Source: Gammaproteobacteria bacterium
GTDB lineage: Bacteria > Pseudomonadota > Gammaproteobacteria > Pseudomonadales > Azotimanducaceae
Length of the DNA stretch: 64,000 nt
Assembly (NCBI GenBank): GCA_028821125.1
Contig: JAPPHD010000037.1
Span: 1 to 64,000, forward strand
Direction of reading: 5' to 3'
The position numbers were made by a program, and so were the translations under genes. A model generated the notes under the pieces. The model was not told where the DNA came from. It saw only the letters and a program-made list of their open reading frames with translations, and searched no databases. How positions within the stretch are numbered: the first letter of the stretch is position 1; each line of letters starts with the position of its first letter. This document shows, in pieces, positions 26,057 through 33,599 of the stretch.

Positions 26057-27175
26057 TCAATCTCGCCCCAGCCGCCACAGCGACGCCAGGTTGTTGCGCT
26101 GCATGTCCGATGAGCCGCCGACGATGGGCATGCTGAGCAGGTCGCGCACGTTGCGCTCGATGTCGTAGCCGTCGGAGAGCGCGTAGGCCCCCATCACCTG
26201 CTGGCAGGCCAGCGCGATCTCCACGCCCACATCGGCGCAGAAGAGCTTGGCCATGCTGGTCTCCACCGCGCAGGGGCGGCGCCGGTCGGCGAGCCAGGCG
26301 CTGTGATAGAGCAGGTGGCGGCAGGCCTGGAGCCGGGTGCGGGCGGTGACGAGCTTGTGGCGGATGGCCTGGTGGCCGGCGATGGGCTTGCCGAATTGCA
26401 CCCGTTCCCCGGCATAGGCCCAGGCTTCCTCGAGGGCCGCCCGGGCGATGCCGAAGGCCACGGCGGAGATCTCGATCTTCTCGACGTTCAGGGCTTCGCC
26501 GGCCAGCAGCTTCCAGCCCTGGTTCCACATCTCCTCGCCGCCGACGATGGATGTGGCGGGTAACTCCACGTTGTCGAAGTAGACATCCGAGGAGAGCGTA
26601 TAGCGGAGGTTGACGTGCTCGATGGGCTGCACTGTCAGCCCCGGCGAATCGGTGGGCACGAGCACGAACGACAGGTTGCGGTAGCGCTCTCCGGCCGGGC
26701 CGGAGCGTACCAGGCAATAGATGTAGTCCGCGAAATCGGCGCCGGTACACCAGCGCTTGGCGCCGTTCAGAACGATATTGTCGCCGTGCCGCTCGGCACG
26801 CGTCTCGACGCTGGCGAGGTCGCCGCCCACGTTCGGTTCCGACAGCCCGTAGGCGAAGGTGATCTCTCCCCTGGCCAGGCGCGGCAGCAACTCGCGTTTC
26901 TGCGCCTCGGAGCCGTTTTCGGAAATGTTGATGCCGCCGTAGAAGGCGGTGTGGATGAAGGGGCCGGCCAGGAACGGCCCGGCCTGGCAGAGTTCCTCGA
27001 TGACGGCGACCGCGGCGAGAATGTCCCGGCCCGCACCGCCGTATTGCTCGTCGATGGTGAGCCCCATGATGCCCAGGTCGCACAATTTTCGGTGCAGGTC
27101 GCGCGGAAACGTGTGGTTCCGGTCCCATTCCCGGCGTTTCTCGCGGGGCGCTTCGGTCTCCACGAAACGCTGCAT
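26057..27175 (-). CDS. Acyl-CoA dehydrogenase; true start possibly upstream
   Basis: At least 372 residues of an FAD-dependent acyl-CoA dehydrogenase: N-terminal helical domain (LHRKLCDLGIMGLTIDEQYGG), beta domain (YGLSEPNVGGDLAS), C-terminal helical domain (ERVQFGKPIAGHQAIRHKL). The first ATG (27175) lacks a ribosome-binding site and lies inside what should be the first helix. In-frame codons upstream still read LQTFIDEPAHVGELRRQ, family-like, back to a TAG at 27238. The only possible starts there are CTG (27226) or ATC (27232), the latter behind AGAGGA. The nitroreductase gene is 102 bp upstream on the same strand. Confidence 0.88.
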   Translation of the reverse strand: MQRFVETEAPREKRREWDRNHTFPRDLHRKLCDLGIMGLTIDEQYGGAGRDILAAVAVIEELCQAGPFLAGPFIHTAFYGGINISENGSEAQKRELLPRLARGEITFAYGLSEPNVGGDLASVETRAERHGDNIVLNGAKRWCTGADFADYIYCLVRSGPAGERYRNLSFVLVPTDSPGLTVQPIEHVNLRYTLSSDVYFDNVELPATSIVGGEEMWNQGWKLLAGEALNVEKIEISAVAFGIARAALEEAWAYAGERVQFGKPIAGHQAIRHKLVTARTRLQACRHLLYHSAWLADRRRPCAVETSMAKLFCADVGVEIALACQQVMGAYALSDGYDIERNVRDLLSMPIVGGSSDMQRNNLASLWRLGRD

Positions 27176-27277
27176 CTGGCGGCGCAGTTCGCCGACGTGC
27201 GCCGGTTCGTCGATAAAGGTCTGCAGGCTGATGGGCTACATCCTCTGTTCGCGGGTCCTCTCAGCGAAGGGCGGCTT

Positions 27278-27934
27278 TCAGATCGGGTTTCCCCAGGTGT
27301 CGCTGTAGAACAGATCGGAGACGGGCATGCGGGCCGTCGGCCCGTAGCCGCCGGCAATCGGGTAGCCCATGGGCACGTGGGCGGCGGTATACCAGTCGGC
27401 ATCGATGCCGAGCAGTTCGCGAACGGCGGGTTCGTCCATGCACAGCAGCGTGGTCAACACGCACCCGATCCCCTCGGCGCGGCAGGCGAGCATCAGGTTC
27501 TGGACCGCGGTGTAGACCGATCCGCCGCCGACCACGGAAACCCGGTCCTGGCCGGCATCGGTGACGGCCATGAATTTGGGGTTGAAACAGACCACGGCCA
27601 CGACGGGGCAATCCCCGAAATGGGCCGCGAGATAGTCGCCTGCGGCGATGGTGCGTTCTTCCTTCTGCCGCCGTTCCTCCGGCGCGTCCACCCAGCGCTG
27701 CCGGTAGATCTTGACGAAATTGTCCCAGTGCACCGTGTACAGCTCGCCCATGCGCTCCTTGCTGGCCCGGTCGCGCACCATCACGATTCGCCAGGGCTGC
27801 CGGTTGCCCCCGGTAGGCGCCCAGGCGGCGGCCTGCATGATGCGCTGCAGCACCTCGTCCGGGATGGGATCGGGCTTCAGCCGGCGTACGGCGCGCTGGG
27901 TGCGCATGAGGTCGTAGATGGCATTTGCGGACAT
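27278..27934 (-). CDS. Nitroreductase-family FMN enzyme
   Basis: A 218-residue nitroreductase-fold protein. The FMN-binding N-terminus (RTQRAVRRLKPDPIP), the AAWAPTGGNRQPWRIVMV loop and a C-terminal region (HVPMGYPIAGGYGP) match the family. Such enzymes reduce nitro groups, quinones, enoates or flavins with NAD(P)H in the cytosol. It is the first gene of a minus-strand pair with the acyl-CoA dehydrogenase and is divergent from the phosphotransferase gene (199 bp between them, no clear motif). Confidence 0.9.
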   Translation of the reverse strand: MSANAIYDLMRTQRAVRRLKPDPIPDEVLQRIMQAAAWAPTGGNRQPWRIVMVRDRASKERMGELYTVHWDNFVKIYRQRWVDAPEERRQKEERTIAAGDYLAAHFGDCPVVAVVCFNPKFMAVTDAGQDRVSVVGGGSVYTAVQNLMLACRAEGIGCVLTTLLCMDEPAVRELLGIDADWYTAAHVPMGYPIAGGYGPTARMPVSDLFYSDTWGNPI

Positions 27935-28133
27935 GAAACGGGCTCCCTCTCGCTTTCGTGGGCAGCCTAGCGTTTAACGGTCCGCGGCGAAAGTCCGGCG
28001 GTCAGATTCAGACAGGTTTTTCCCGCAGGTCGTAAAGGTCGCCACACACGATGAACGGGCAGATGGCGCCCGGGCGACGGTTCCCCCGAGCCGTTCAATC
28101 CGTTTACATTGTAGGTCACCGGATGAGGATGGA

Positions 28134-29150
28134 ATGAGCGTGGAAGGCATCAACGAAGAGCGGGTCACCGAGTGGCTCACGGCGCGTCTCGAGGATCTGG
28201 AACCGCCGCTGGCGTTCTCGCTGATTGCCGGCGGCCATTCCAACCTGACCTACCGTTTTACCGACCAGGCCGGTTCCGCGTGGGTGCTGCGCCGGCCGCC
28301 GCTGGGCCACGTGCTGCAGAGCGCCCACGACATGGGCCGGGAGCACAAGATCATCTTCGGGCTCAGGGACTCCGACGTGCCGGTGCCGGAGGCGATTGCC
28401 CTGTGCCGCGATACCGGCGTGAACGACGCGCCCTTCTACGTCATGGCCTTCGTCGCGGGCGATGTGCTGCACGATGCCGGGGCGGCAGGGCGGCTCGGCG
28501 AAGACCAGCGGTTCGCGATCGGCATGCATGCCGTCGACGTGCTCGCCCGGCTGCACAACCTGGAGCCGGATACGGTCGGTCTGGGTGACCTGGGGCGGCG
28601 GGAAGCGTACCTGGCGCGTCAGCTCAAGCGCTGGAAGCGGCAGTGGGAGGCATCGAAAACCCACGAGATACCCGAGATGGAGGAAACGGCGCGCATCCTG
28701 GAGGAGAGGATGCCGGGCCAGATCGGTTCGGCCATCGTGCACGGCGACTACCGGCTCGGGAACATGATCGTGGGCGGCGGCCGCGTGCGCGCCGTGCTCG
28801 ACTGGGAACTCTGTACCCTCGGCGACCCGCTGGCGGACGTCGGTTACCTGCTGAACTCCTGGATCGCGCCCGGCGAGGCCGATGCGCAAGCCACCACCGC
28901 GGCCGGCGGCTTTCCGTCCCGGGCGGCGATCAGTGAGCGTTACGAGCGGATGACCGGACGGGACCTCGGAGGCATCGGCTACTACCGGGCCTTTTCCCAC
29001 TGGCGGCTGGCGGCGATCGGGCAGGGCGTCTACAAGCGGTATCTGGTCGGGGCGATGGGCAAGCGCAGCGACTTTGACCTGGAGAGTTACAAGAGCAGCG
29101 TGTCGGTGCGCGCCGGGACCGCGCTGGAATTACTGTCTGGCGGTGACTGA
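28134..29150 (+). CDS. APH-type phosphotransferase linked to acyl-CoA metabolism
   Basis: A 338-residue kinase-fold protein of the aminoglycoside-phosphotransferase superfamily, in the group found beside acyl-CoA dehydrogenases (like the kinase domain of ACAD10/11). The Gly-rich ATP region (IAGGHSNLTYRF), the catalytic loop HGDYRLGNMIV and the metal-binding DWELCTLGDP are intact. In the characterised ACAD10/11 relatives such domains phosphorylate hydroxyacyl-CoA; this is an analogy. Its neighbours, a dehydrogenase on one side and an AMP-forming ligase beyond, support that context. Confidence 0.88.
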   Translation: MSVEGINEERVTEWLTARLEDLEPPLAFSLIAGGHSNLTYRFTDQAGSAWVLRRPPLGHVLQSAHDMGREHKIIFGLRDSDVPVPEAIALCRDTGVNDAPFYVMAFVAGDVLHDAGAAGRLGEDQRFAIGMHAVDVLARLHNLEPDTVGLGDLGRREAYLARQLKRWKRQWEASKTHEIPEMEETARILEERMPGQIGSAIVHGDYRLGNMIVGGGRVRAVLDWELCTLGDPLADVGYLLNSWIAPGEADAQATTAAGGFPSRAAISERYERMTGRDLGGIGYYRAFSHWRLAAIGQGVYKRYLVGAMGKRSDFDLESYKSSVSVRAGTALELLSGGD

Positions 29151-29202
29151 TCCGGGCGGGTCGAACGCCTTGGAGAGGAAGGCGAGGGCGAGTGAGGAGT
29201 GG

Positions 29203-29316
29203 AAAAAAGGCGTGTCAGAAAGGGGGAGATTCTGAAAGCAACTTCACTTCTGGGGGGAAGGACACTTGAAAGGGAGGACTGCGTCGAAGTTGCGGGCACG
29301 CCTTGTAACTGAATGG
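29203..29316 (-). ncRNA. Candidate C-rich small RNA A
   Basis: On the minus strand a roughly 114-nt transcript would start near 29316 and end in a U-run (29203-29208). Its 5' AAGGCGUG (29297-29304) pairs with 3' CACGCCUU (29207-29214), directly followed by the Us. Inside are an 8-bp stem GCAACUUC/GAAGUUGC (29286-29293 with 29238-29245) and a 5-bp hairpin UCAGA/UCUGA (29231-29235 with 29215-29219). Loops carry CCUCCCU, CCUUCCCCCC and CUCCCCCUU, complementary to Shine-Dalgarno sequences. This resembles C-rich-loop RNAs such as Xanthomonas sX13 in design, not in recognised sequence. Confidence 0.6.
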
Positions 29317-29322
29317 GGGAGG

Positions 29323-29351
29323 ATTATGTACAGTACAAAACCTGCTGTCAA
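29323..29351 (-). promoter_or_regulatory. Sigma70-like promoter for candidate small RNA A
   Basis: On the minus strand TTGACA (29346-29351), a 17-bp spacer and CATAAT (29323-29328) make a near-consensus promoter, the best seen by eye in the window. The -10 proximal spacer contains a dyad, TGTACTGTACA, that could be an operator. It points away from the phosphotransferase gene into the candidate RNA; no coding sequence follows before the terminator. Confidence 0.65.
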
Positions 29352-29408
29352 GCCCTTTTTTGAACTTTTTTTGATTGTTGTCCGGGTTTTGTTCGGATCG
29401 CGGAGAAA

Positions 29409-30305
29409 CTATCCGGCCAGCAGTTCCTCCGCGTCGGCCACCGCCTCAAGGGCCGCCTCGAGTTGCGCCCGGGCATGGGTCACATCGCCGTAGATGCGCT
29501 CGTGCAGTGCCGCTGCCCCGGCCGGGGCTTCGTCGGCCTCCTGCCAGGCGAGGGTGTATTCAGCGAAGGCATTCAGTTCTGTGATCAGTTCAACCAGGTG
29601 CCGGGGCGATTGGCTCGGGTCCCTGGCGCTGGCGGCAATGGCGATCAACTGCTCGTCGGTGAAGCGGCGCGGTGCCGTGCGCGCGGCGCGCTGCGGGCGC
29701 AACGATCCGGCGAAGCACGCCTGTTCGATCTCCGCCCAGCCCACCGGCCATTGCAGCGTGGCGACGCCCCGGTCCTGCACCCGGTTCAGGTGTTTGTCCG
29801 TGGCGAACTGGTACAGCGCGACGATGCGCGCCTCGGGATAGGCTTCCTCAATCTGTTCAACGGGTTGTGTGCGCAGTACCGGCAGTTGCACGGCGATGAT
29901 GTCCGGCGCCGGGGATGCTTCGGGATGGGCGGTGAAGGCGTTCATGTTCGCCCAGCGGGCCGTGACATCCGCGTTGCTGTCGGATTCGTGCTCCAGAACG
30001 AGCAGGTTCGGGCCGATCAGGCCGATGCGCGGCCTGTATGCGGTAATGCGGTGGCTTGCACTGAGCCGCCCGGCCAACTGCTCATCGGAAAGGTCGACGA
30101 GGCTCGAGATCGGCTGACCCTCGTCGATGAGCTGCTTGATGCGTTTCAATCGTTCGAGCTGCGCCCGATTGTAGAAGCGGGTCTTGCCGGCCCGGTGGGC
30201 GGGCGCGAGGCCGTAGCGGCGATCCCAGGCACGCAGGCGCTCGACCGCGATGCCGGTGAGGCTCGCCACCGTTCCGATGCGGTAAAGGTCGTCGTCAACT
30301 TCCAT
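29409..30305 (-). CDS. MerR-type transcriptional regulator
   Basis: A 298-residue regulator. Residues about 7-75 form a MerR winged-helix (YRIGTVASLTGIAVERLRAWDRRYG, then KTRFYNRAQLERLKRIKQLID), of the kind that precedes cobalamin-binding domains in CarH/LitR-like proteins. The central part (about 100-190; RIGLIGPNLLVLEHE, DIIAVQLPVLR) looks like a Rossmann-type receiver fold without the DxHxxG cobalamin ligand motif, so light/B12 sensing is not supported. The end is helical and acidic. ATG at 30305 lacks a clear ribosome-binding site. It lies between two small-RNA candidates and is divergent from the ligase gene. Confidence 0.8.
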   Translation of the reverse strand: MEVDDDLYRIGTVASLTGIAVERLRAWDRRYGLAPAHRAGKTRFYNRAQLERLKRIKQLIDEGQPISSLVDLSDEQLAGRLSASHRITAYRPRIGLIGPNLLVLEHESDSNADVTARWANMNAFTAHPEASPAPDIIAVQLPVLRTQPVEQIEEAYPEARIVALYQFATDKHLNRVQDRGVATLQWPVGWAEIEQACFAGSLRPQRAARTAPRRFTDEQLIAIAASARDPSQSPRHLVELITELNAFAEYTLAWQEADEAPAGAAALHERIYGDVTHARAQLEAALEAVADAEELLAG

Positions 30306-30418
30306 GCCGGGCCGCAATGACCAGTACAACAGGTGGACAGATTCTACAGTTTCAGAATCCCCTGTCCAGCGACGCCAGGAGCGTACTGCGCCCGGCCGGC
30401 AAGCGGCCGACATATTCA

Positions 30419-30505
30419 GGTAGCGAAAGACGCATTGCGGTAGCAAAGACGCATTGCGGTAGCAAAGACGCATTGCGGTAGCAAAAACGCATTGCGGTAG
30501 CAAAA
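30419..30505. repeat. 19-bp iterons upstream of the MerR gene
   Basis: Unit GGTAGCAAAGACGCATTGC repeats head to tail: a 20-bp first copy (30419-30438), three 19-bp copies (30439-30457, 30458-30476, 30477-30495) and a partial fifth running into the U-run of small RNA B. The array ends 114 bp before the MerR start. Constant length and near identity suggest protein-binding iterons, perhaps for the MerR protein, or a recent tandem expansion. Confidence 0.8.
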
Positions 30506-30626
30506 AAGAGAAGGCGTGGCGACAGACCTTTCGGGTGCTGTCTTCGCGGTCAAGGGAGGAAGGGGAGAGAGAACCGCGCCACGCCTGTTTCTCCGTCCTG
30601 AGTTTCACAGAAACCCTGGAGCGAAG
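30502..30626 (-). ncRNA. Candidate C-rich small RNA B
   Basis: On the minus strand a roughly 125-nt transcript would start near 30626 and end at a U-run (30502-30507). A 10-bp closing stem AGGCGUGGCG/CGCCACGCCU (30577-30586 with 30512-30521) precedes the tail. Inside, CGCGGU/ACCGCG encloses a pyrimidine loop with CCCCUUCCUCCCUU, and GACAG-C-ACC / GGU-CUGUC forms a small hairpin with loop CGAAA. A 5' hairpin GUUUCU/AGAAAC is possible. Closing-stem sequence and C-rich loop match candidate RNA A on the other side of the MerR gene. Confidence 0.55.
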
Positions 30627-30632
30627 CCGCGA

Positions 30633-30660
30633 ATTGTACGAATTTAGACACGCGTAGCAA
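30633..30660 (-). promoter_or_regulatory. Promoter-like sequence for candidate small RNA B
   Basis: On the minus strand TTGCTA (30655-30660), a 16-bp spacer and TACAAT (30633-30638) give a plausible sigma70 promoter. The 469-bp gap 30306-30774 between the divergent MerR and ligase genes thus holds this promoter, candidate RNA B and the iterons; the ligase-proximal part (30661-30774) shows only an AT-rich patch near 30665-30690. Confidence 0.5.
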
Positions 30661-30774
30661 GAAAAATTCCCCGAAAATTTGTTACGTTTCGTTTCGGCGC
30701 GATTCGGCGGGACTTCCGAGGCTCTCGCGGGACGGAATGCCGGCTGAAAAGCGGCTGGATATCGAGGAGGACAC

Positions 30775-32319
30775 ATGCAGAACAATCTGGGCCTGTTCCT
30801 GACCAAGCGGGCGTTTCTGAGCCCACGGAAGGAAGCCTATGTCGACAGCCACTCCGACCTCCGGCTGACGTTCGCGGAACTCAATGAACGCAGCAACCGG
30901 ATCGCAAATTCATTCGTAGAGGCCGGTATCGAAAAGGGAGAACGGGTCGGCCTGCTGTTGATGAACAGCGCCGAATTCATGGAAGCCTATTTCGGGCTCG
31001 CCAAGATCGGCGCGGTGGTGGTGCCGCTCAACTGGCGGCTGGTTGCCGACGAACTGGAGTTCATCCTGAAGGACAGCGGCACCACCCGTCTAATCTTCGG
31101 CGAGGAATTCATCGACACGGTGGCCGATCTGCACGGGCGCGGCGACAAGACGGACATCCGGCAGTGGCTGCAGGTGGACGGCGAAACGGATATTGCCTGG
31201 TTTGCGGACAGTTACCAGGCATTCCGCGGTGCGGGCGGGGCCTCGGAACCCGAGACCGGCGCCGCTGACGACGACATGCTCTACATCATGTACACCTCGG
31301 GAACCACCGGATTGCCCAAGGGCGTGGTGCATACGCACAACACCTCCGTCTGGGCGATTCTCACCATTGCCGTCAACACCCACTACCGGGAAGACGACCG
31401 CTTCCTCGGCGCACTTCCCATGTTCCACGTGGGGGCGTTGACTCCCTGCGCGGTCAATGTCTATCAGGGTGCGACCTCCGTAGTCATGCGCAGCTTCGCG
31501 CCGCAGCTTGCCTGGGAACTGCTCGAGCGGGAACGGGTGACGACCGCGCTGATGGTGCCCGCCATGCTGAACTTCATGCTGCAGGTTCCGGACTTCGAGC
31601 GCTTCGATCATTCAAGATTGCGGTGGATCATGACCGGGGCCGCCCCGGTGCCGGTATCGCTCACGCGGCGTTACCTGGACCTCGGTATCGGCGTCCGCCA
31701 GGTGTACGGGCTCACCGAGTCCTGCGGCCCGGCCTGCCTCATGGATGCCGAAGACTCGCTGCGCAAACCGGATTCGACGGGCAAGTCGTTCTACCACACG
31801 CAGGTACGGGTGGTGAACGAGGCCGGCGAAGACTGCGCGCCGGGCGAACCGGGCGAGGTGCTGGTGGCCGGCGCCCACATCATGCGCGAGTACTGGAACC
31901 GCCCCGAGGCCACCGCCGAGACCATCGTCGACGGCTGGCTGCACACGGGCGATGTGGCGACCATGGACGAGGAAGGGTTCGTCTCCATCCAGGACCGCAT
32001 CAAGGACATGATCATCTCCGGCGGCGAAAACGTCTACCCGGCCGAGATCGAGGGCGTGCTGGTGACCCATCCCGACATCGCCGATGCGGCAGTGATCGGC
32101 CAGCCCAGCGAGACCTGGGGGGAAAGCCCATTGGCGATACTGGTGAAGTCGTCAGACGGGCTCACCGAGGCGGATGTGTTCGACCACTGCCAGGGTCGCC
32201 TGGCCCGGTTCAAGCAGCCCAAGGCCGTGCAATTCATCGACGAGATCCCGCGTAATCCCAGCGGCAAGATTCTCAAGTTCCTGCTGCGCGAACGATATCC
32301 CGGGCCGGCCCCGGTGTAG
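30775..32319 (+). CDS. Acyl-CoA synthetase (AMP-forming)
   Basis: A 514-residue ANL-superfamily ligase that adenylates a carboxylic acid and transfers it to CoA. The P-loop-like YTSGTTGLPKG, the VYGLTESCG motif, the GWLHTGDVATMDEEGF region and the C-terminal Lys in NPSGKILKF are intact. GAGGAGG sits five bases before the ATG. Fatty or aromatic acids are both possible substrates. It is divergent from the MerR gene, which may control it, and fits the surrounding acyl-CoA genes. Confidence 0.93.
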   Translation: MQNNLGLFLTKRAFLSPRKEAYVDSHSDLRLTFAELNERSNRIANSFVEAGIEKGERVGLLLMNSAEFMEAYFGLAKIGAVVVPLNWRLVADELEFILKDSGTTRLIFGEEFIDTVADLHGRGDKTDIRQWLQVDGETDIAWFADSYQAFRGAGGASEPETGAADDDMLYIMYTSGTTGLPKGVVHTHNTSVWAILTIAVNTHYREDDRFLGALPMFHVGALTPCAVNVYQGATSVVMRSFAPQLAWELLERERVTTALMVPAMLNFMLQVPDFERFDHSRLRWIMTGAAPVPVSLTRRYLDLGIGVRQVYGLTESCGPACLMDAEDSLRKPDSTGKSFYHTQVRVVNEAGEDCAPGEPGEVLVAGAHIMREYWNRPEATAETIVDGWLHTGDVATMDEEGFVSIQDRIKDMIISGGENVYPAEIEGVLVTHPDIADAAVIGQPSETWGESPLAILVKSSDGLTEADVFDHCQGRLARFKQPKAVQFIDEIPRNPSGKILKFLLRERYPGPAPV

Positions 32320-32418
32320 CCCGATCTGGGAAGAAACCGCCTTGTCGATGACGCCGCTGATCGACCGCGCCAATGAACTGCTCGGGTGATTCTGCGCCCG
32401 GACCGGGATGCACAAGGA

Positions 32419-32548
32419 ACAACGCCGAATCTCGGGAAAGAGTTCGCATGCGGGGCTTCCCTTTCGGCGCGTTAAGCTCGTCTGACAACCTTGCGTACGA
32501 CAGGATGTTGTGGCCGTGCGCCGAAAGGGAAGCCCCGCATGCGAACTC
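32419..32548 (+). repeat. Structured hairpin repeat, copy 2
   Basis: Arms 32440-32470 and 32518-32548 are perfectly complementary over 31 bp, with a 47-nt loop (32471-32517). Relative to the other copies, base 15 of the left arm is G instead of C and its partner is C instead of G: a full compensatory change. The flank ACAACGCCGAATCTCGGG is shared with copy 1. The 32320-32615 gap contains, besides this repeat and its leader, only about 100 bp of featureless sequence after the ligase gene. Confidence 0.9.
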
Positions 32549-32615
32549 GCTGTTGCGACTGACGATAGTATGTCAAATCATCTTTTCCTCAGAATCAAAG
32601 GGTTGAATTTTCTTC
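32549..32615 (+). promoter_or_regulatory. 67-nt conserved leader between hairpin copy 2 and its gene
   Basis: Same length as the leader after copy 1, with GCTGTTG, TATGTCAAAT, TTTTCCT, ATCAA and GTTGAA in the same order (one-base shifts). The surrounding DNA is otherwise unrelated and downstream coding sequences differ, so the leader itself appears constrained. No Shine-Dalgarno sequence is evident. Confidence 0.55.
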
Positions 32616-33590
32616 ATGGAAACTAGAAACGTTACCCGGACAGCCATGGACATGACTCGTTCGCCACTGCCAGCCACTGCCGCGGAAATCTTTGAGGCCG
32701 TCAAGGCCCTGGGCCTGGAACAGTACGTGGCGGAGATCGAAGGTCTGGGCTACACCGTCATCCCGCCGCACCTGGTCGGCCCTCCGGACCTGGCGGCCGA
32801 CCTGTTGCGGCGTGTCTGCGAAATCTCCGAAGAGGCGCGCGGGCAGTGGCCGGATTTCGAGAATGGATCGACCCATACTGACCGCGTGGAACCCGTCGAG
32901 CGGCAGGCATTCCTCCTGTCCAGGGGCAGGGCTTTCGAACGGGCCCTGATGAATCCGGTCGTACAGACGCTGGTGCGTTACCTGGTTGGCGAAGACGCGG
33001 TGCTGTCCACCTGCATGAGCCGCATCAAGGGCCGGGGTGTGCTGCCGCTGATGCTGCACACCGACCAGGCCTTCCATCCCGCACCGCTGCCGTTGGTCTG
33101 CAATGCCACCTACCTGCTGACGGACTACACCCGGGAAAACGGCGCGCTCTGTTTCGTTCCGGGCAGCCACCGGCTGCAGCGCAATCCGTTGCCGGAAGAG
33201 GATTTCTACCTGGGCGGCCTCGACCGGGTCAGCGCCGAGGCGGCGGTGGCCCGGGGCGAGCCGCTCGAAGTACGCGACCCGCCGGGCCTGCACGTGGTAG
33301 AAGCGCCCGCCGGGTCGCTTGCGGTCTGGCCGGGCAACACCTGGCACGGCGCCGTGCCCCGCTCCGCGCCCGGCCTGCGGGTGAACCTCATACTCTACTT
33401 CTGCAACAAGTGGCTGCGCCCCCAGGAAGCCTACCGCGAGTGCCTGTCCCAGGCGATTCTCGACCGCAACGACGAACAGTTCGCGCGCATGGTCGGATCG
33501 GAAATCTTCTATGGTTGGGGCCCGGAAGGCACGGAATTCAATGCAGCCAAGGCATTTGCGGACGCCCGCAGGCGTGTGGGTACCATCTGA
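32616..33590 (+). CDS. Phytanoyl-CoA dioxygenase (PhyH) family protein, copy B
   Basis: A 324-residue Fe(II)/2-oxoglutarate oxygenase. Iron ligands are His148 and Asp150 (LMLHTDQAF) and His244 (NTWHGAVP); Arg255 (APGLRVNLILYF) should bind 2-oxoglutarate. It shares its architecture with copy A near 23 kb. ATG at 32616 is supported by the conserved leader; ATG at 32646 is an alternative. The gene is bracketed by hairpin repeats 2 and 3 in direct orientation and followed by a DUF3604 gene. Substrate unknown. Confidence 0.88.
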   Translation: METRNVTRTAMDMTRSPLPATAAEIFEAVKALGLEQYVAEIEGLGYTVIPPHLVGPPDLAADLLRRVCEISEEARGQWPDFENGSTHTDRVEPVERQAFLLSRGRAFERALMNPVVQTLVRYLVGEDAVLSTCMSRIKGRGVLPLMLHTDQAFHPAPLPLVCNATYLLTDYTRENGALCFVPGSHRLQRNPLPEEDFYLGGLDRVSAEAAVARGEPLEVRDPPGLHVVEAPAGSLAVWPGNTWHGAVPRSAPGLRVNLILYFCNKWLRPQEAYRECLSQAILDRNDEQFARMVGSEIFYGWGPEGTEFNAAKAFADARRRVGTI

Positions 33591-33599
33591 CGCGCAAGC

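Noticed and set aside
29151..29340. Plus strand here is rich in GGA motifs, like a CsrB/RsmZ-type RNA
   Set aside because: No plus-strand promoter or terminator fits, while the minus strand has a near-consensus promoter, closing stem and U-run; the GGA motifs are the complement of its C-rich loops.
29409..30305. CarH/LitR-type B12 photoreceptor
   Set aside because: The MerR domain fits, but the cobalamin-ligand motif DxHxxG is absent.
30419..30505. Tandem repeats as a CRISPR array
   Set aside because: Units are 19 bp with no spacers and no cas genes nearby.
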